Shown here: one piece after another, positions 33,759 through 44,935 of the stretch
How the letters are laid out: each line of letters starts with the position of its first letter
Numbering within the stretch: position 1 is the stretch's first letter
Origin: Furcasterigmium furcatum
Lineage: Eukaryota; Ascomycota; Sordariomycetes; Glomerellales; Plectosphaerellaceae
Assembly: GCA_001599815.1 (NCBI GenBank)
Contig: BCIA01000004.1
Location: forward strand, 3,870,082-3,934,081
Length of the DNA stretch: 64,000 nt
Reading direction: 5' to 3'
Position numbers and translations under genes: made by a program
The notes under the pieces: model-generated
What the model saw: the letters and a program-made list of their open reading frames with translations, nothing else
Told to the model about the DNA's origin: nothing
The model's database searches: none

Positions 33759-34613
33759 ATGGAACGTCAGTTCAGAGCCAGAGATGGCGTCGCAATCGCC
33801 CAAATCGTCCTCTTCTCCGCCTCCCTCATCATCGGCATCATCATCCGCATCCAGCAGAAGAACGGCTGGTTCTGCATGTCTTCCTTCTCCATCTTCCGAC
33901 TCATTGGCGCAAGCTGCTTGCTCGCTACTCTCCGAGACGATTCCAGGAGTGTCTGGGCAGGTGTTTTCGTCTGCGAGTCGTTCGGCCTGATCATCCTCAC
34001 GTATCTGCTGTTGAACCAGCTGGACAGAGTGTCAGTCGCGCCGACTCCCCAGCATCATTCCAGTACTGACACGCCATCCAGAAACTCTCACCTCCGCATC
34101 CTTACACAGTGGCATTTCCGAGTCCCCGACCTCATCTGCTGGGCCGGCATCGGCGTGAGCGTTGCCGACTTCATCCTCGCTTCGAAGCAAGAGAACGCCA
34201 TGGCCCCCAACGCCATGACGCAGGCCGGCTTCGGTCTCTTCGTCGCCATCTACGCCTGGGCAGTCGTCCTCTTCTTCCTCCTCTGGCGCGGCCGGAGCGA
34301 CCTCCCGCGGGACGAGATGCCCGCGCTGTGGTGCTTCGTCGCCGCCATCGCCCCGATGCTCATCCGCATCACCTACTCGTTGATCTACGTGGCGACGGGC
34401 GACGAGACCTTCAGCGCCGTCGTGGGCAACGCGTTCGCGTACCTGTTCATGACGATGATCCCGGAGGTCGCAGTCGTCGGGGTGGTTGCATGGACGACTC
34501 TGAGGATGTCGAAGCCGCCCAGCTGGAAGAAGGTCGCTGATCGCGCTGATTCGGAGGCAAACGGCGAGGGACAGGAGCTGAATCCCTCTAAGCCGAGGGA
34601 CCCCTCCCCTTGA
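33759..34613 (+). CDS. Fungal seven-TM integral membrane protein (DUF7702-like)
   Basis: Predicted 267-residue polytopic membrane protein of unknown function. It resembles the fungal DUF7702 group, with about seven hydrophobic segments, an extracellular N terminus (MERQFRARDGVAIAQIVLFS) and a hydrophilic Lys/Glu-rich tail. A 51-nt intron at 34031-34081 is likely (GTCAGT donor, TACTGAC branch, CATCCAG acceptor); because it is a multiple of three without a stop, retention would give a 284-residue form with 17 extra polar residues between TM3 and TM4. The start at 33759 follows a CAC AAT leader context; the upstream in-frame ATG at 33669 is less likely. Confidence 0.75.
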   Translation: MERQFRARDGVAIAQIVLFSASLIIGIIIRIQQKNGWFCMSSFSIFRLIGASCLLATLRDDSRSVWAGVFVCESFGLIILTYLLLNQLDRVSVAPTPQHHSSTDTPSRNSHLRILTQWHFRVPDLICWAGIGVSVADFILASKQENAMAPNAMTQAGFGLFVAIYAWAVVLFFLLWRGRSDLPRDEMPALWCFVAAIAPMLIRITYSLIYVATGDETFSAVVGNAFAYLFMTMIPEVAVVGVVAWTTLRMSKPPSWKKVADRADSEANGEGQELNPSKPRDPSP

Positions 34614-35335
34614 TGGAACACCTTTCTCTCAGCTCATGTGGAAAACTAGCATGGTGTTTGGAGTTTTGCTTTTGGGAACAGGCACCGTCATATCATTTTA
34701 TAGACCTAGGGCATCGTATGCTGCATCCTACCTACTTAGAACGAATGGAATCCGGTCACAATGGCATGCCGTCTGTTGACTATTCCCGACTCCAAGGACA
34801 TGTGAGCAATCGCAAGCTCAGTACTGACAAGTTGTATTCTTGGGGAGGCAAAATAGCCGTGGATGGCAAAAGTGCCTTCTATCTGCCTCCATCAATTCCT
34901 CCCTGATTGACCCTGTAGACCACCTCCCGTTTCTTCGGATGCCGCAAGCGTCCCCAATCCTTCTCCCTTGATGCCTGGCTGACCATGATTTCCTCCCTTA
35001 CTGATGCGCATGACGAGTCATCCTCAATCCTCAAAACAACAGGTCACACATGCATATGGTGACCCCGAGAAGTATCCTCAAGCGACAAACTTGACGACCG
35101 TGAGCTTTGACCTCCTTTGGAGGCGGTCGATGACGGTCCAACATTTCCTTGCATGCTGCCACGCTCCTGAAGTGACGACCACGGCGCCACGGGTGCTGCC
35201 ACCGGTCGCCAACCACTCCCTCTCTCTTCAATCGGTCATGAACAGCCTTCTTCCTGTGCCCTCTGTCCTCGAGATTGCATAGGTATTTCTAGTAGTCTAT
35301 GCCCTCATATCCGGCGTCCTGGTGGAGAAGATGTA
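34614..35335. other. Non-coding gap
   Basis: 722 bp with no recognised gene or element. Confidence 0.35.
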
Positions 35336-35779
35336 TCAGCCAAGGTCACGTAGATGCTTTGATGCCCAGGGACTGGAAAATACCTGGAGAACGGAGCAAC
35401 GGACCCCGTAAGTGTGTTTCTCTAGCTGCTCGATATTGAGGAGTAGTTTGTTGCACAAACGGCAGGTCGCTTCCCGATTGATCTTTGCAATGAGATCGTC
35501 GACGTCACGGTAGTCCTCGGGGGGCGTGACGCGGCGAAACCGTCCGCGGCGGAATTGGCGAGGAAGATCGGTGTATGGAGAATCTTGAAACCTCTGAATC
35601 TCCTCAACGACTTTCGCGAAAACCTCGACTTTTCTTGTGCCGCTGTCTTCGATCAATTTCGCGAAGCCTGTTGGTTTTCGTTGCTGGAGGAGTTCCCCAA
35701 TGAATGGGATTAGAATCCCGCAGAACCACAGAGAACGCGGCCCGGATGGTTCCCAGGGTGAGTCCGAGTCCGATTCCAT
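35336..35779 (-). CDS. Hypothetical small protein with a C2HC-like zinc finger
   Basis: Open frame of 147 codons from the ATG at 35779 (165 from 35833). I do not recognise it. A charged central region (QFRRGRFRRVTPPEDYRDVDD) is followed by a CX2CX12HX5C arrangement (CRLCNK ... EKH ... VRC) that could bind zinc. The last about 20 codons may be intronic readthrough, since a CAG|GTATTT-like donor occurs just before them. It is isolated from other genes and its coding composition is only moderately convincing. Confidence 0.35.
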   Translation of the reverse strand: MESDSDSPWEPSGPRSLWFCGILIPFIGELLQQRKPTGFAKLIEDSGTRKVEVFAKVVEEIQRFQDSPYTDLPRQFRRGRFRRVTPPEDYRDVDDLIAKINREATCRLCNKLLLNIEQLEKHTYGVRCSVLQVFSSPWASKHLRDLG

Positions 35780-37999
35780 GGCAGAAATTGTGAGACCAAG
35801 AGAATCAAAGCACCCAGGTCGCGGCGGGTGCACTTCTCTGAGGGTGAAAGGTTATGGCGAGGGAAGAAAGTCGCATGAAGGGTGGGAGGTAACCTGGTCT
35901 GAAAGTGATCAGTTGCAGAAGGTTCCGGACCACATAGCTTGCTGCCTCTGCAACTGCCCGGGTACAAGTACCACTAAGGGCGGTTACATGGAAGGGAAGG
36001 TAGAAAGATGCACTCACTGTCACTTCTCCTGTCTGGTAGTTCGGGTCACCAGGAACGTACCTCAAGGATGGGATCTCATGGAATCTTGAAGCGCCCAGAA
36101 AAAGATCTGTATTCTTCGCTGGGTAAGAGTAATATCGCCTTGAATGTCAGTCTCATTGTTTCTTCTACTTGTCTGCTCCAGGCAACGACACCGCATTGGG
36201 CGGTCCAAGCACCAACTCGCGGCGGTCTGTGTGCCTGCCACGCCAGGTTGAGGCTCGCAGGATACTGCTGTGGCTATCTGGCTTGACGGAGCTACCCCGG
36301 CCGGATCTTGTTTCTCAGGGCCTGGTATATCGTCCACTGTGGTGTCACAACGGCTATAATTTCCGGATGAGTTAGGCTTAGCTGGTTTGTGAGTTGGACG
36401 TGGACAACACAGCCAGTGGCAGTCCTCTGAGACACTGTCAGGAACCTTTTCCTACCTAGTATATTAGGGTCGTAGTGAGCAACGGAACTACCGCGTGACT
36501 CCATTGACCCGTCTTTTGTCTCAACGGGCGAGGCACTCACTCCTGGCTCTAACAGACACATGCACAAACTTCCACGTGCACCGTCATGCCCCCATTCCGG
36601 CTTTCACCTTTATTCTCGATGTGGCATTGATCTTAGTGTGGCAGAAAGGTGCCTTATGTTACAGGCTAAGCCTGTAAGTTGTGACGGCTATCTAACAGGT
36701 ATTATTATCCTAGCGTTGGGAATACGTAGATCCTAAGATCTCGTAAATCCTATAGCCCGTTTTAGATAAGGGAGTAGCTCCCTTACAGAGTTTTCACCTT
36801 CCCTTCCCTCGTTATAAAAGATAGATAATCTATAGCCTCCTTTCTTAGTATCCTTAAGGACCAGCCGCTAGTTAAGACTTATATCCTAGGCGAGAAGTTA
36901 TTAGCTTACTCACGTGGCAGTACTAAGTACGGATTATTTAAAGAGTAAGTCGAAAGTCATAATAAACATCTAGTAATTATTCTCATAACTTTTAAATCAC
37001 AAAGCGATGTTTACGTGCATGGTGGTGCGTTTAGATTTACGACATCTCGTCTAAGCTGACGAGTTTGGTATGTAGGACATAAAACGCAAAGAAGACGGCC
37101 AGCATCTAGGCTCGCAAGCTCGGTGCAGTCAACATATCCTTCCATGCCAATCACTAGGTCAGAATCGAGAAAGCCTGATTCACAGGTCGGTTTGACTCTA
37201 ATGCGGGGGGGGGGGGAGTGCTTGGTCTCCAAAGTGTGCCTTCCAAATCGGTACATATCTGGCGCGTCGTGGTCATCTTATAGCCCCAAAGGAGCGGCAT
37301 TATCTCCACACTGGGTGACTCTGCAAGGATCGCAAGCTCACCGTTGTATTCTAGGTCTTGGCTGACGCGGATGCCGGAGTCTGTCAAAGTCCCGAGGGAC
37401 GGCGATCTGCGGAGACCGTGTCGATCCAAGCTGAACTTCCTGGAAAAACGTCACTCATAACGCCGCCAATGTGCCGAGACAATCCTTCCGAGGACGCATC
37501 CTGGTTTGCTTGGCTGGATCCGGTTTGACTGCCATGGTTCTGGAGGGCTGCACAGCCTTGTACAAAGCCAAAGGGTAGCACTGACGCCGAGATAGTCGCT
37601 CCGATGGCCCCAAGCAACTTCTTGGGACGGTACAGCCTGGAGAAGATCATCGCTCTTACGGCCCCAGAATAGGGGAACCAGACCTCACGGAAGGCTTAAT
37701 GACAGTGGCCTTAAAACCGGAGAATATTGTTCTTGGTCAACATGGGGGAACGATCATTACCGATTACAGTCGCCTGGTGATCAGCGTCTCGTCTGCCTCA
37801 AGGACGACTCTATTAGGAAATATCGTGCGCGAGGCTCTGGTATATCAGGCCGCCCTTCGGTCATGAGGTCGCCGTCTTTCTCTTTCTCGACAGACATACA
37901 GCCTTCAAGCCTCCAGCCCAAATAACCCGTCTTCCCCTCCAAGCTTGTCTCCTTGCCCCTAGATCCCCAGCTCAAAGCCGCCGTCATATCTCTCCCACA
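35780..37999. other. Gene-poor gap with AT-rich relic
   Basis: 2.2 kb with no convincing gene. It includes a TA-rich tract (36659-37005, listed separately) and a 12-base G homopolymer at 37205-37216. Confidence 0.5.
36659..37005. repeat. AT-rich, RIP-like repeat relic
   Basis: About 350 bp whose composition changes abruptly to A/T-rich, with many TA dinucleotides (for example TTATAAAAGATAGATAATC) and no open frame. Its left border is a near-perfect 19-bp palindrome (TTACAGGCT-A-AGCCTGTAA, 36659-36677). This is what repeat-induced point mutation leaves of an inserted element. The original element cannot be identified. Confidence 0.55.
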
Positions 38000-38752
38000 A
38001 TGCGCGCCACCACCATGATCCCCGGCCTCGTCGCACTTGTTGCAGCCTCGGCCCTCCCCAGCACCGACGAGGTCGTCCCGCGTCAAGACGACGAGGTCTG
38101 GAGGGACGAAAACGGCAACACCCGTATCAGCGTCAGCAGCGACACCATCAACTGGGGCAACGCTCCCCCGTGGCATGTTTTCGACGACATCCTTCGCCAC
38201 TGCTCCTCCACTGGCTGCTCGTCCAGCAACGAGATGAGGTACGAGTCGCACTTCGTCATCGGCGGCCAGAGCCGCTCCCAGGACATCGTTGTTGCGGTCA
38301 GCGCCAGCTTCGCCATCGACGGCCCCGGCTCCCGCGAGGACCTCGTCGAGGTCGCCAAGGCCATCATGGGCGGCACGCCCTACGATGTCACGGAGACCAC
38401 CTACCAGATCGGACCTGACTGTCCCGCTGTGGGAGTTCCCTGCCCTCGTGAGTTTGCTTCCGTCACTGGCCATGCGCCAGATGATTTCAGACGCTGACTC
38501 TAGCTTGCGCTCTTAGCCCCTGACACCGCGACCATGGATCAGTACCAGCACATCCAGGGCCTGGAGATCCGCTATGACCACGACGAGACCGGCTTCGAGG
38601 CTTTCATGAACATCTGGGTCGAGATCGACGAGGTTGATTTGGGCTCCGGTTTCTGCAGCGAGATCATGACCATTGGAGGGACTGTTGCTGGTTTGATCCA
38701 CGGCCTTGCTGGTGGCGCGTTCTCTCTCGCCAGTCTGGCGTGCGACATCTGA
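38000..38752 (+). CDS. Small secreted protein with six cysteines
   Basis: Predicted 227-residue secreted protein of unknown function. Exons are 38000-38447 and 38517-38752 (GTGAGT donor, GCTGACT branch, TTAG acceptor). Residues 1-19 are a signal peptide (MIPGLVALVAASALP core), followed by a possible Kex2-like site after VVPRQ. The six mature cysteines fall as HC, GC, DC, PC, FC and AC, enough for three disulfides. No catalytic motif is visible. Size, secretion and cysteine content fit a candidate effector or cell-surface protein; function is unknown. It lies next to the RIP-like tract, a common setting for fast-evolving secreted genes. Confidence 0.78.
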
Positions 38753-39028
38753 TCCACCAACCTCACCTGGCGGGGCTCTGAGACTCTGGGGATGGGCTCA
38801 AAGGCAGCATAGATGGCTTTGGTACCTTCTTGTGCCGTGATTTCCTCCTGTCGACAAGTCCGGAGGGGTTTGTATGATCGGGTTCGCTGAGGGGATGGCT
38901 TGACTTGTTTCTTCGGACGGGATCTGTAGTGCGTGTGATGTGCGAGAGCTCTATTAGGTTACCTAAAGTACATTATAGTCGCTGGAGCCTGAAAAGATGA
39001 ACTCGTCCCACGGGGCGCAAAGTCGAAC

Positions 39029-41880
39029 TCAAGGTCCATGGACAGCGGAGCTCTGCACGTGTTGCGACGTCTCTATCGGCAGGCCGACGTCCCGTTTGAA
39101 CTCTCTCAGCCACTCCACGTTGTCGACCGGCGTCTGGTTCCAGGGGTCGTCACTAGAAAGAAGAAAGATGAGTACAGGCCCGTGAAGCTGCTACCGGGAA
39201 GTGGTCATCACTTACTCGTCGTACAGAATCCACCGCGCTTGATACTTCAGCTCGTCGTCCGTCGGTATGTGGCTGTTGGGATTGTTGGGCGACATGCAGC
39301 TGGCAACGAAGCGGGACAGTTCCCGGGCGAGACGGCGGTAGCTGTTGTTGTCGTTGAGGAAGAACGGCGTGACTGATCCCGGTCTCAGGACTCGGCCGCC
39401 CGAGTATCCTGGGTTGAATGTGGTCTCGGGCATCGGTACCCAGTGGTTGACGGGAGCACTGGGAATGGCGTTGTCCGGGACAGTGGGCAGCGTCCCTGAC
39501 AGAGGCATTCCCGCCGACGTGTTCATGCCGGACGGCGAGGAGGTCCCGGTACCGGGGATCGAGGGTATGTGCGGTGTTGAAGGTCCGGAGGTAAGGAATG
39601 TCGGCAAATGGGACTGGCTCGGGGTGCCCATCGGTGTGGCCCAGTTCAAGGCCGATCCCAGCTGAACAGTCGCAGATGGATCGACACCCATGGCAGGGTT
39701 TGACATGTCCTGCTGGAAGAGTCCAAACTGGGAATGCTGGGGGTCTGCGAAATCCACCCCAACGAAAGGATCCATGTTGGCCATGTCCAGAGCATGAGGG
39801 CTCTCTTCGACGATGTCCTGGGCGGAGAATTGCTCGCCACGCTGCCTCAAAGCCGCCAGCCACTCGGGCGAGTCCCAGATGAGTCTCGTGATGAATTCCA
39901 CGAAGCGGCTGGATGGGTTCGGAGACTGCATCTCGATGCGCGAGACGGTGTTGCACGCCTCTTGTTGCAGCTCGTAGTCGGACAGAGACAGGCCGAGGGT
40001 GACGTGCATGCTAATGTGACGGCAGAGCTGGGCCTCCAACTCGCAGTTCTCGAAGATGTTTCCCTTGCCGTTGATCTTGAGCTGGCTCATGCGGGACTTG
40101 GCGACTTGCTTCATGGGGCGGATTCGTGCCTGTTTGGTGATTTCGTGGTTGGTCATGATCATGTCCCGCAAGCAGGACGGCGCGGAGAGAGCAGGATGGT
40201 TGGAGATGACCTCGGCGCCGAAGATGATGGAGCAGGCTTCATACTGGAGCTTCTCGTCGGAAGGCATCTCACCATGCGAGTCGAAGTAGTTGCGCATGTA
40301 GTACTCCAGCTCCAGCTTGATCAGTTCGTACGCACTCGTGGGGGTGTCTGCCGGGCCCTGGATGGCGGAGAATGGCAGAGGGGAGTTCTGCTCGTAGTGG
40401 ATGAGATCTGGGACAGGTCAGCGAGGGAGTCTTGTCGGAACGAGGGAGACTTACATGGAGGCATGGCGTTGTCCACCATCTCTATGACCGAGGGCTCGAA
40501 ACCCCAGTCTCCTTTCCAGTTGGCCATGGTGCTCCCAGACTTGAAGTGCTCGGCGAGGTGATCAGCTCGGCTTGTCCACGAGTCCAGCTGCAGGTCGCAG
40601 AAGCCACACCGGGAGCGGACCTCCTTGTTCGCGATCTGCCAGTTCTCCATGGGCCACTTCATGTACTTGGTCCCGTGCACCAGCTTCAAGTGTTGCTGCA
40701 GGTGATCTTTCCGGTAGAAGGTCCTCTCTTCGAAGGGTCGCTCGAGGCAGGCGGCGTGGTTGTGGCTGTTGAGATGGTCCTGGTCGGGGTCGGCATCGCC
40801 GCAGGAGACACACAAGGCCCCCTTTTCCGGATGAGTCTCCGTCGATCCTTTCGGCGAGCAGATCCATTCCTCGAGCGACAGATGTAGCGACTTCTCGTGC
40901 CTCTGCCAATCATACTTGGTCTTGAAGGTCTCCGTACAGAAGGTGCACTGGTAAGTATTGTAAGCCTGGAAGAGGCTGAGCCGACTGTTCTCCTGTCGCT
41001 TGTTCGTGGCGCGTCGCCTCCTGCGGTTCGCGCTGCGCTTCAGGGAGTCGAGCGACGTGCGAGAGGTGTGCGAGTAGGCCGAGGCATGAGACCCGGATCC
41101 GCGACTGGACCGCGACGTGCCGGCGCTGCTGACGGATGAGGCGTTCCCGGACGATCTCCCGGAGGTGCGTGATCGCGTGCGCGTTGGCTCCGAAGGGCCC
41201 ACGACCGACTCTGCCACAGCGCGGGAGATGTCCGACACCAGAGCTGCTTCGTGCTCCGGGGGGGAGTTCTCCCATCGCTGCAGAGGGTTCATGTGCTCCA
41301 TCGGCGCGGGGGTTGCTCGTCGCGGCGGAATGTCGATGGGCGCAGGGACTCCTGCGGCTGAGGGCTCACCCCAAGAGCGGACGTGAGGGGAGGCGGGCCT
41401 TGCGGTCTGGAACTTCGAGCGTCGCCGACAGTTCGCGAGCCAGTTCGTGATTTGCTGTCTGGTGAGGCCGGTCTGGTTCTGCAGGATCTCGACGTCCTCG
41501 GCGGACGGGTACGGGTGGCGCTCGTGGCCTGCGAACCAGTTGCGCAGAACCCGCACAGAGCCGGATGAGAAGCGAGTGCCGACCTTGGGTGGAGCGTTCA
41601 GCAGGCTCGAGCCTTGAATCTGAGCAGGGTGCCTCTCATCAAGGTCGGCGGCGCCCTTGGGCGAGGATCCCTGGCATGGCGTCGCTGAGCGGGACACAGG
41701 CCCCTCCGCGTCTCGGTGGGTGGTGTTATCTGTGTGAAATAGCGAGGTGTCGCCGGGTTCGAAAATCTCCTGTATGGGGAACCCCTCCGCGCCCTGCAAG
41801 TTGATGATGGGCGTTGCGGGCTGGCTCATAGCATCGGAGCCTCCTTTCCGGGGCACCTGGGAACCAAGGCTATCAGCCAT
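39029..41880 (-). CDS. Homeodomain + C2H2 zinc-finger transcription factor
   Basis: Predicted 913-residue nuclear regulator. Minus-strand exons are 41880-40455, 40407-39216 and 39152-39029. A TALE/KN-type homeodomain lies at about 104-157 (LRNWFAGHERHPYPS, TGLTRQQITNWLANCRRRSK), followed by a Ser/Arg-rich region, a basic patch (RSANRRRRRATNKR) and a classical C2H2 finger (Cys312, Cys315, His328, His333). More Cys/His-rich segments follow (ALCVSCGDAD, RKDHLQQHLKLVHG, RCGFCDLQLD), probably degenerate fingers. The C-terminal half is helical and acidic. Homeodomain proteins that also carry C2H2 fingers exist in plant-pathogenic Sordariomycetes, where some control conidiation and appressoria; orthology here is not established. 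The 124-nt last exon is predicted from splice signals only. Confidence 0.87.
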
Positions 41881-42671
41881 GACCAGTGCGCCTTTGGTTG
41901 GCTGGAACGAACATTGGCACCTTGCGTATCCTGGTTAGGTTCGAGTTGTTGGCATGGAAGATGTTCAGGATTGAGCCGCAAGGCGTGCATCCGGACGGGA
42001 CGGAGTCAGACTCTGACCCTCCCGATGTCGGGTCAAAGGGGGGGTAGACCGGCACTAAGCCTGATTACGGAATTCGTTTGTCACGGAAAGGCGGATGAGG
42101 CGAGCCCCACTGTATGATGGATTTCTCGGTCCGTTCCAGGGCCTGCGCCGGTTCGGGAGAATTGCTGTGTCTCCGAGTCAGTTCCACTCACGCAGCAGGC
42201 CGACCGCACTATCAGCCACTTGATCAGCCACTATATCAAAAATGCCCTGCGGACCGAGTTCATCAAGCCAAATGCAAAAGGAGAGAGAGGGGGAGACTTA
42301 GACAATTTTTTGTTTTGGTTTGACTCTGTGTTTGTACAGGTTTTCCAGCATCCTTCATTCTCTGCTCAACCCTCAACCAGACGGCAAACAACCCTTTTCC
42401 AGCGCGGGCAACGCTGGCCTGTCCTCCGTTGAAGCGGTAAGCCCTCTGCCTAGTAGTAGTATCCCGCTGCGTCCGTGGCTTGGGAAACACCAGCTTTGGG
42501 TGTAGGGGATGGGCACTGCGAGTTCAAGATTCGATACCAGGCCTCACTTTCGAGAAAGTCGTCCATGAAAGGGCAGCCGCCCAACTCAACCATTGAGTCG
42601 ATACGTTTTTTCATCGGGAACCCTGTCTCTTGTTACCTCTGAATCGAAGAGCGCCCCTCTTCGTGTACAGG
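41881..42671. other. Upstream region of the homeodomain gene / downstream of Zn2Cys6 gene
   Basis: 791 bp between same-strand genes, presumably the homeodomain gene promoter. The plus strand has a GAGAGAGGGGGAGA-like purine tract around 42280-42294. No gene is seen. Confidence 0.4.
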
Positions 42672-44935
42672 TCAAGGATTCCCAGAGCTCCAGTCGCCCA
42701 GCAGCAAGTCGAGCGGCATGTTGTCAATGAAGTCCGAAGACATTTCGTCCAGCACCAAGCGGAACTCGGGATCATCGGGACCGATGTCGAAGTCGAAGTG
42801 ATTTCCAAAGTCCGGAGGAAGCTGGAAGTCATAGGCGGCGGCGGGCTCTGGAGCAAGTCCGGCTTGGAACTGCCCATTGTTGCTCGTAGCCGGTGGTTGT
42901 GCAGGAGGCTGGGCCGAGGCTGCGGTCTCCATCATCGCGGCAGAGTCAATAAGGCCAGTCGTTGTTGAAGGTGGTGCCGAACCCTCGTCCCAGGACGGCT
43001 GAGGTAGTAGTTGGGATTGAACTCCGAGCCGCTGCAGGATCTCCAGGCACCGGCGGGCCGATTTGTTGCTCTGTGCTAAGAAGCCCAGGCAATTGTAAGC
43101 AGTTCTCATGCTGTACCTCCACTCGTCATGTTGCATGCCCTCTCCCTCTCCATTCCAGGATTGCGTATTGGTAGAGACGCCGTAAACGTGAAGGATGAGT
43201 GTTGCCTGGATGAGGAAGTACGTGGCATACCACGTGAGGCCTTGATGAAATGGTCCGACATGGGCACTGCAGAACTTCGCAATGTCGTGTATGCTCTGCA
43301 TCGCGACACCCAGGCATTTCGACGCTGCGGTGTTCGTAGTGGGTAGGAAGCTGTGGCACATCTGCGTTCCTCTCCATAAGAGAATCCGCAGATTTTGCTC
43401 TTTCCAGAGGACAACAGCTCGGGGGACTTGAAACCAAGAAGGGACTTCTACTTCAGGTGCAAAATACGATGGCAGAGACTTGCGCCAGTTGCTCAAGTCT
43501 CTCTCCATGCTCTCAGCCGCACGGTATTCCATCTTGCCGCCGGCTGTTCTGGCCAAGAGGTATTCTCGATATACTAATTCGGCCGTCTGTACCAGTTTTG
43601 CTTGGGCGATAATGGCAGAAACTGGCGTGGGATACTCGACTTCAGCAGCGGAAAGGTCCTGCAGTCCATGTCAGTACCAAAGCAGAAGCAAGCGGTGGAC
43701 ATGTTGGACTTACCTTCCCGTCAATGTTTCGGGGTATCCGCGTATCAATGAAACCATCAATCAAGGTAGGTGGCCGTCCAGTGGTGATGTTGAACCCGCT
43801 CTCGAAGCAATACATGGTCCAAAATAGCCGTCTTCGTTTCTCTTGGTCGATGGGGCTCTCGTGAGTCTGCAGTTCGCGGTGCAACCCTAGTCCGTAGGCC
43901 ATCCGACACGCGAGACCAATGAAGTTGTAGCCGGTGTTAGTCCTGTCTCGCTTCTGGAGGTAATTCCCCATCAACAAGAATGCTTGGATGGCTTCCATCT
44001 TCCCAGACTCCAGCATGTCGAGTGAGAGGCTGGTCCTTGCAGCGCTGTAGTAAGGGGCATGGGCATGTTCTGTTTCTGTGCTGGACACCCAATGTCCCAC
44101 TGTCAGGACCATGTAGTAAAGAACACGCCAAGATGGGGACTGTACGGCCCCATGGGCCTGGCGCGCATTGAGCCTTTCGCGAAATGTCTCCTCATGTATG
44201 ACCGGATAGCACGTGTTGTAACGTTCAAAGTATGCGTCGATGAGCTGGGCAGCGACCTGCGACAACGGCAGCTTGGGCGATTCAGGCAAGGGCGCATGCC
44301 CGTCATTGCGTAGCTGTACTTGGCGTCCCGGTGAAGTTTGGCTGTTTGATGAGGGGACGTTGACAAAAGAACGGCCGATCTCTTCGAGCATCTGAGAGCC
44401 AGAGCTGCTTCCTTGATGTACGTGTCGGGTCAGTAATGGTGAACGAACACCTTCAGGCAGGCCACTCACCGAGGTACCCTGTATCGCCAGTTGCAAATGT
44501 GGCCATCCCATCGTTGCCGTCGTCTAATGGTTCATCTTCCGGGGACAGCGCTACTTCGTGCCAGTCGTAGTGGTGCGGCGGAACATCATCGACCTCTGGT
44601 CCGCCACCTGCGGCTTGGCCCTCATCTTGGACACCCAATCGCTTCAGAGCCAGCTCGATATCCACATCGGGATTGAGCGATCGGAGGAGCCTCTCCAAAC
44701 GGGCACACCGGCCCTCGGCAGCCTCCAGGTTCTTCCGCGTCAGCGGTGTCCGGTCGGGCGGGCTCTCAAAGCTGCATGTCTTGCCGGTCCTGGCACAGAA
44801 CGAACAAGGTTCGTTCCATGCCTTCCCACGGAGACATCGGGTCTTTCTCCTTTGGCAGTTGACGCAGGCTCGGGCCATCGTCGGATGGGAGCCGCCCGAC
44901 GCCCCGTCTCGACGGTCAGGGGGGCGACGCTCCAT
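42672..44935 (-). CDS. Zn2Cys6 transcription factor with Fungal_trans domain
   Basis: Predicted 716-residue GAL4-type regulator (697 if translation starts at 44878). Minus-strand exons are 44935-44470, 44411-43714 and 43658-42672. The zinc cluster CX2CX6CX9CX2CX6C lies at Cys24-Cys54 (ACVNCQRRKTRC, CSFCARTGKTC), followed by a coiled linker (LEAAEGRCARLERLLRSL). The PF04082 middle domain has the family signatures YFERYNTCYPVIHEETF, AYGLGLHRE and RRRLFWTMYCFE. The tail is Gln/Pro- and acid-rich, a likely activation domain. It is the first gene of the second sugar/polyol group and is divergent (2 kb) from the sugar porter, so it could regulate that group; this is inferred from position. Confidence 0.92.
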
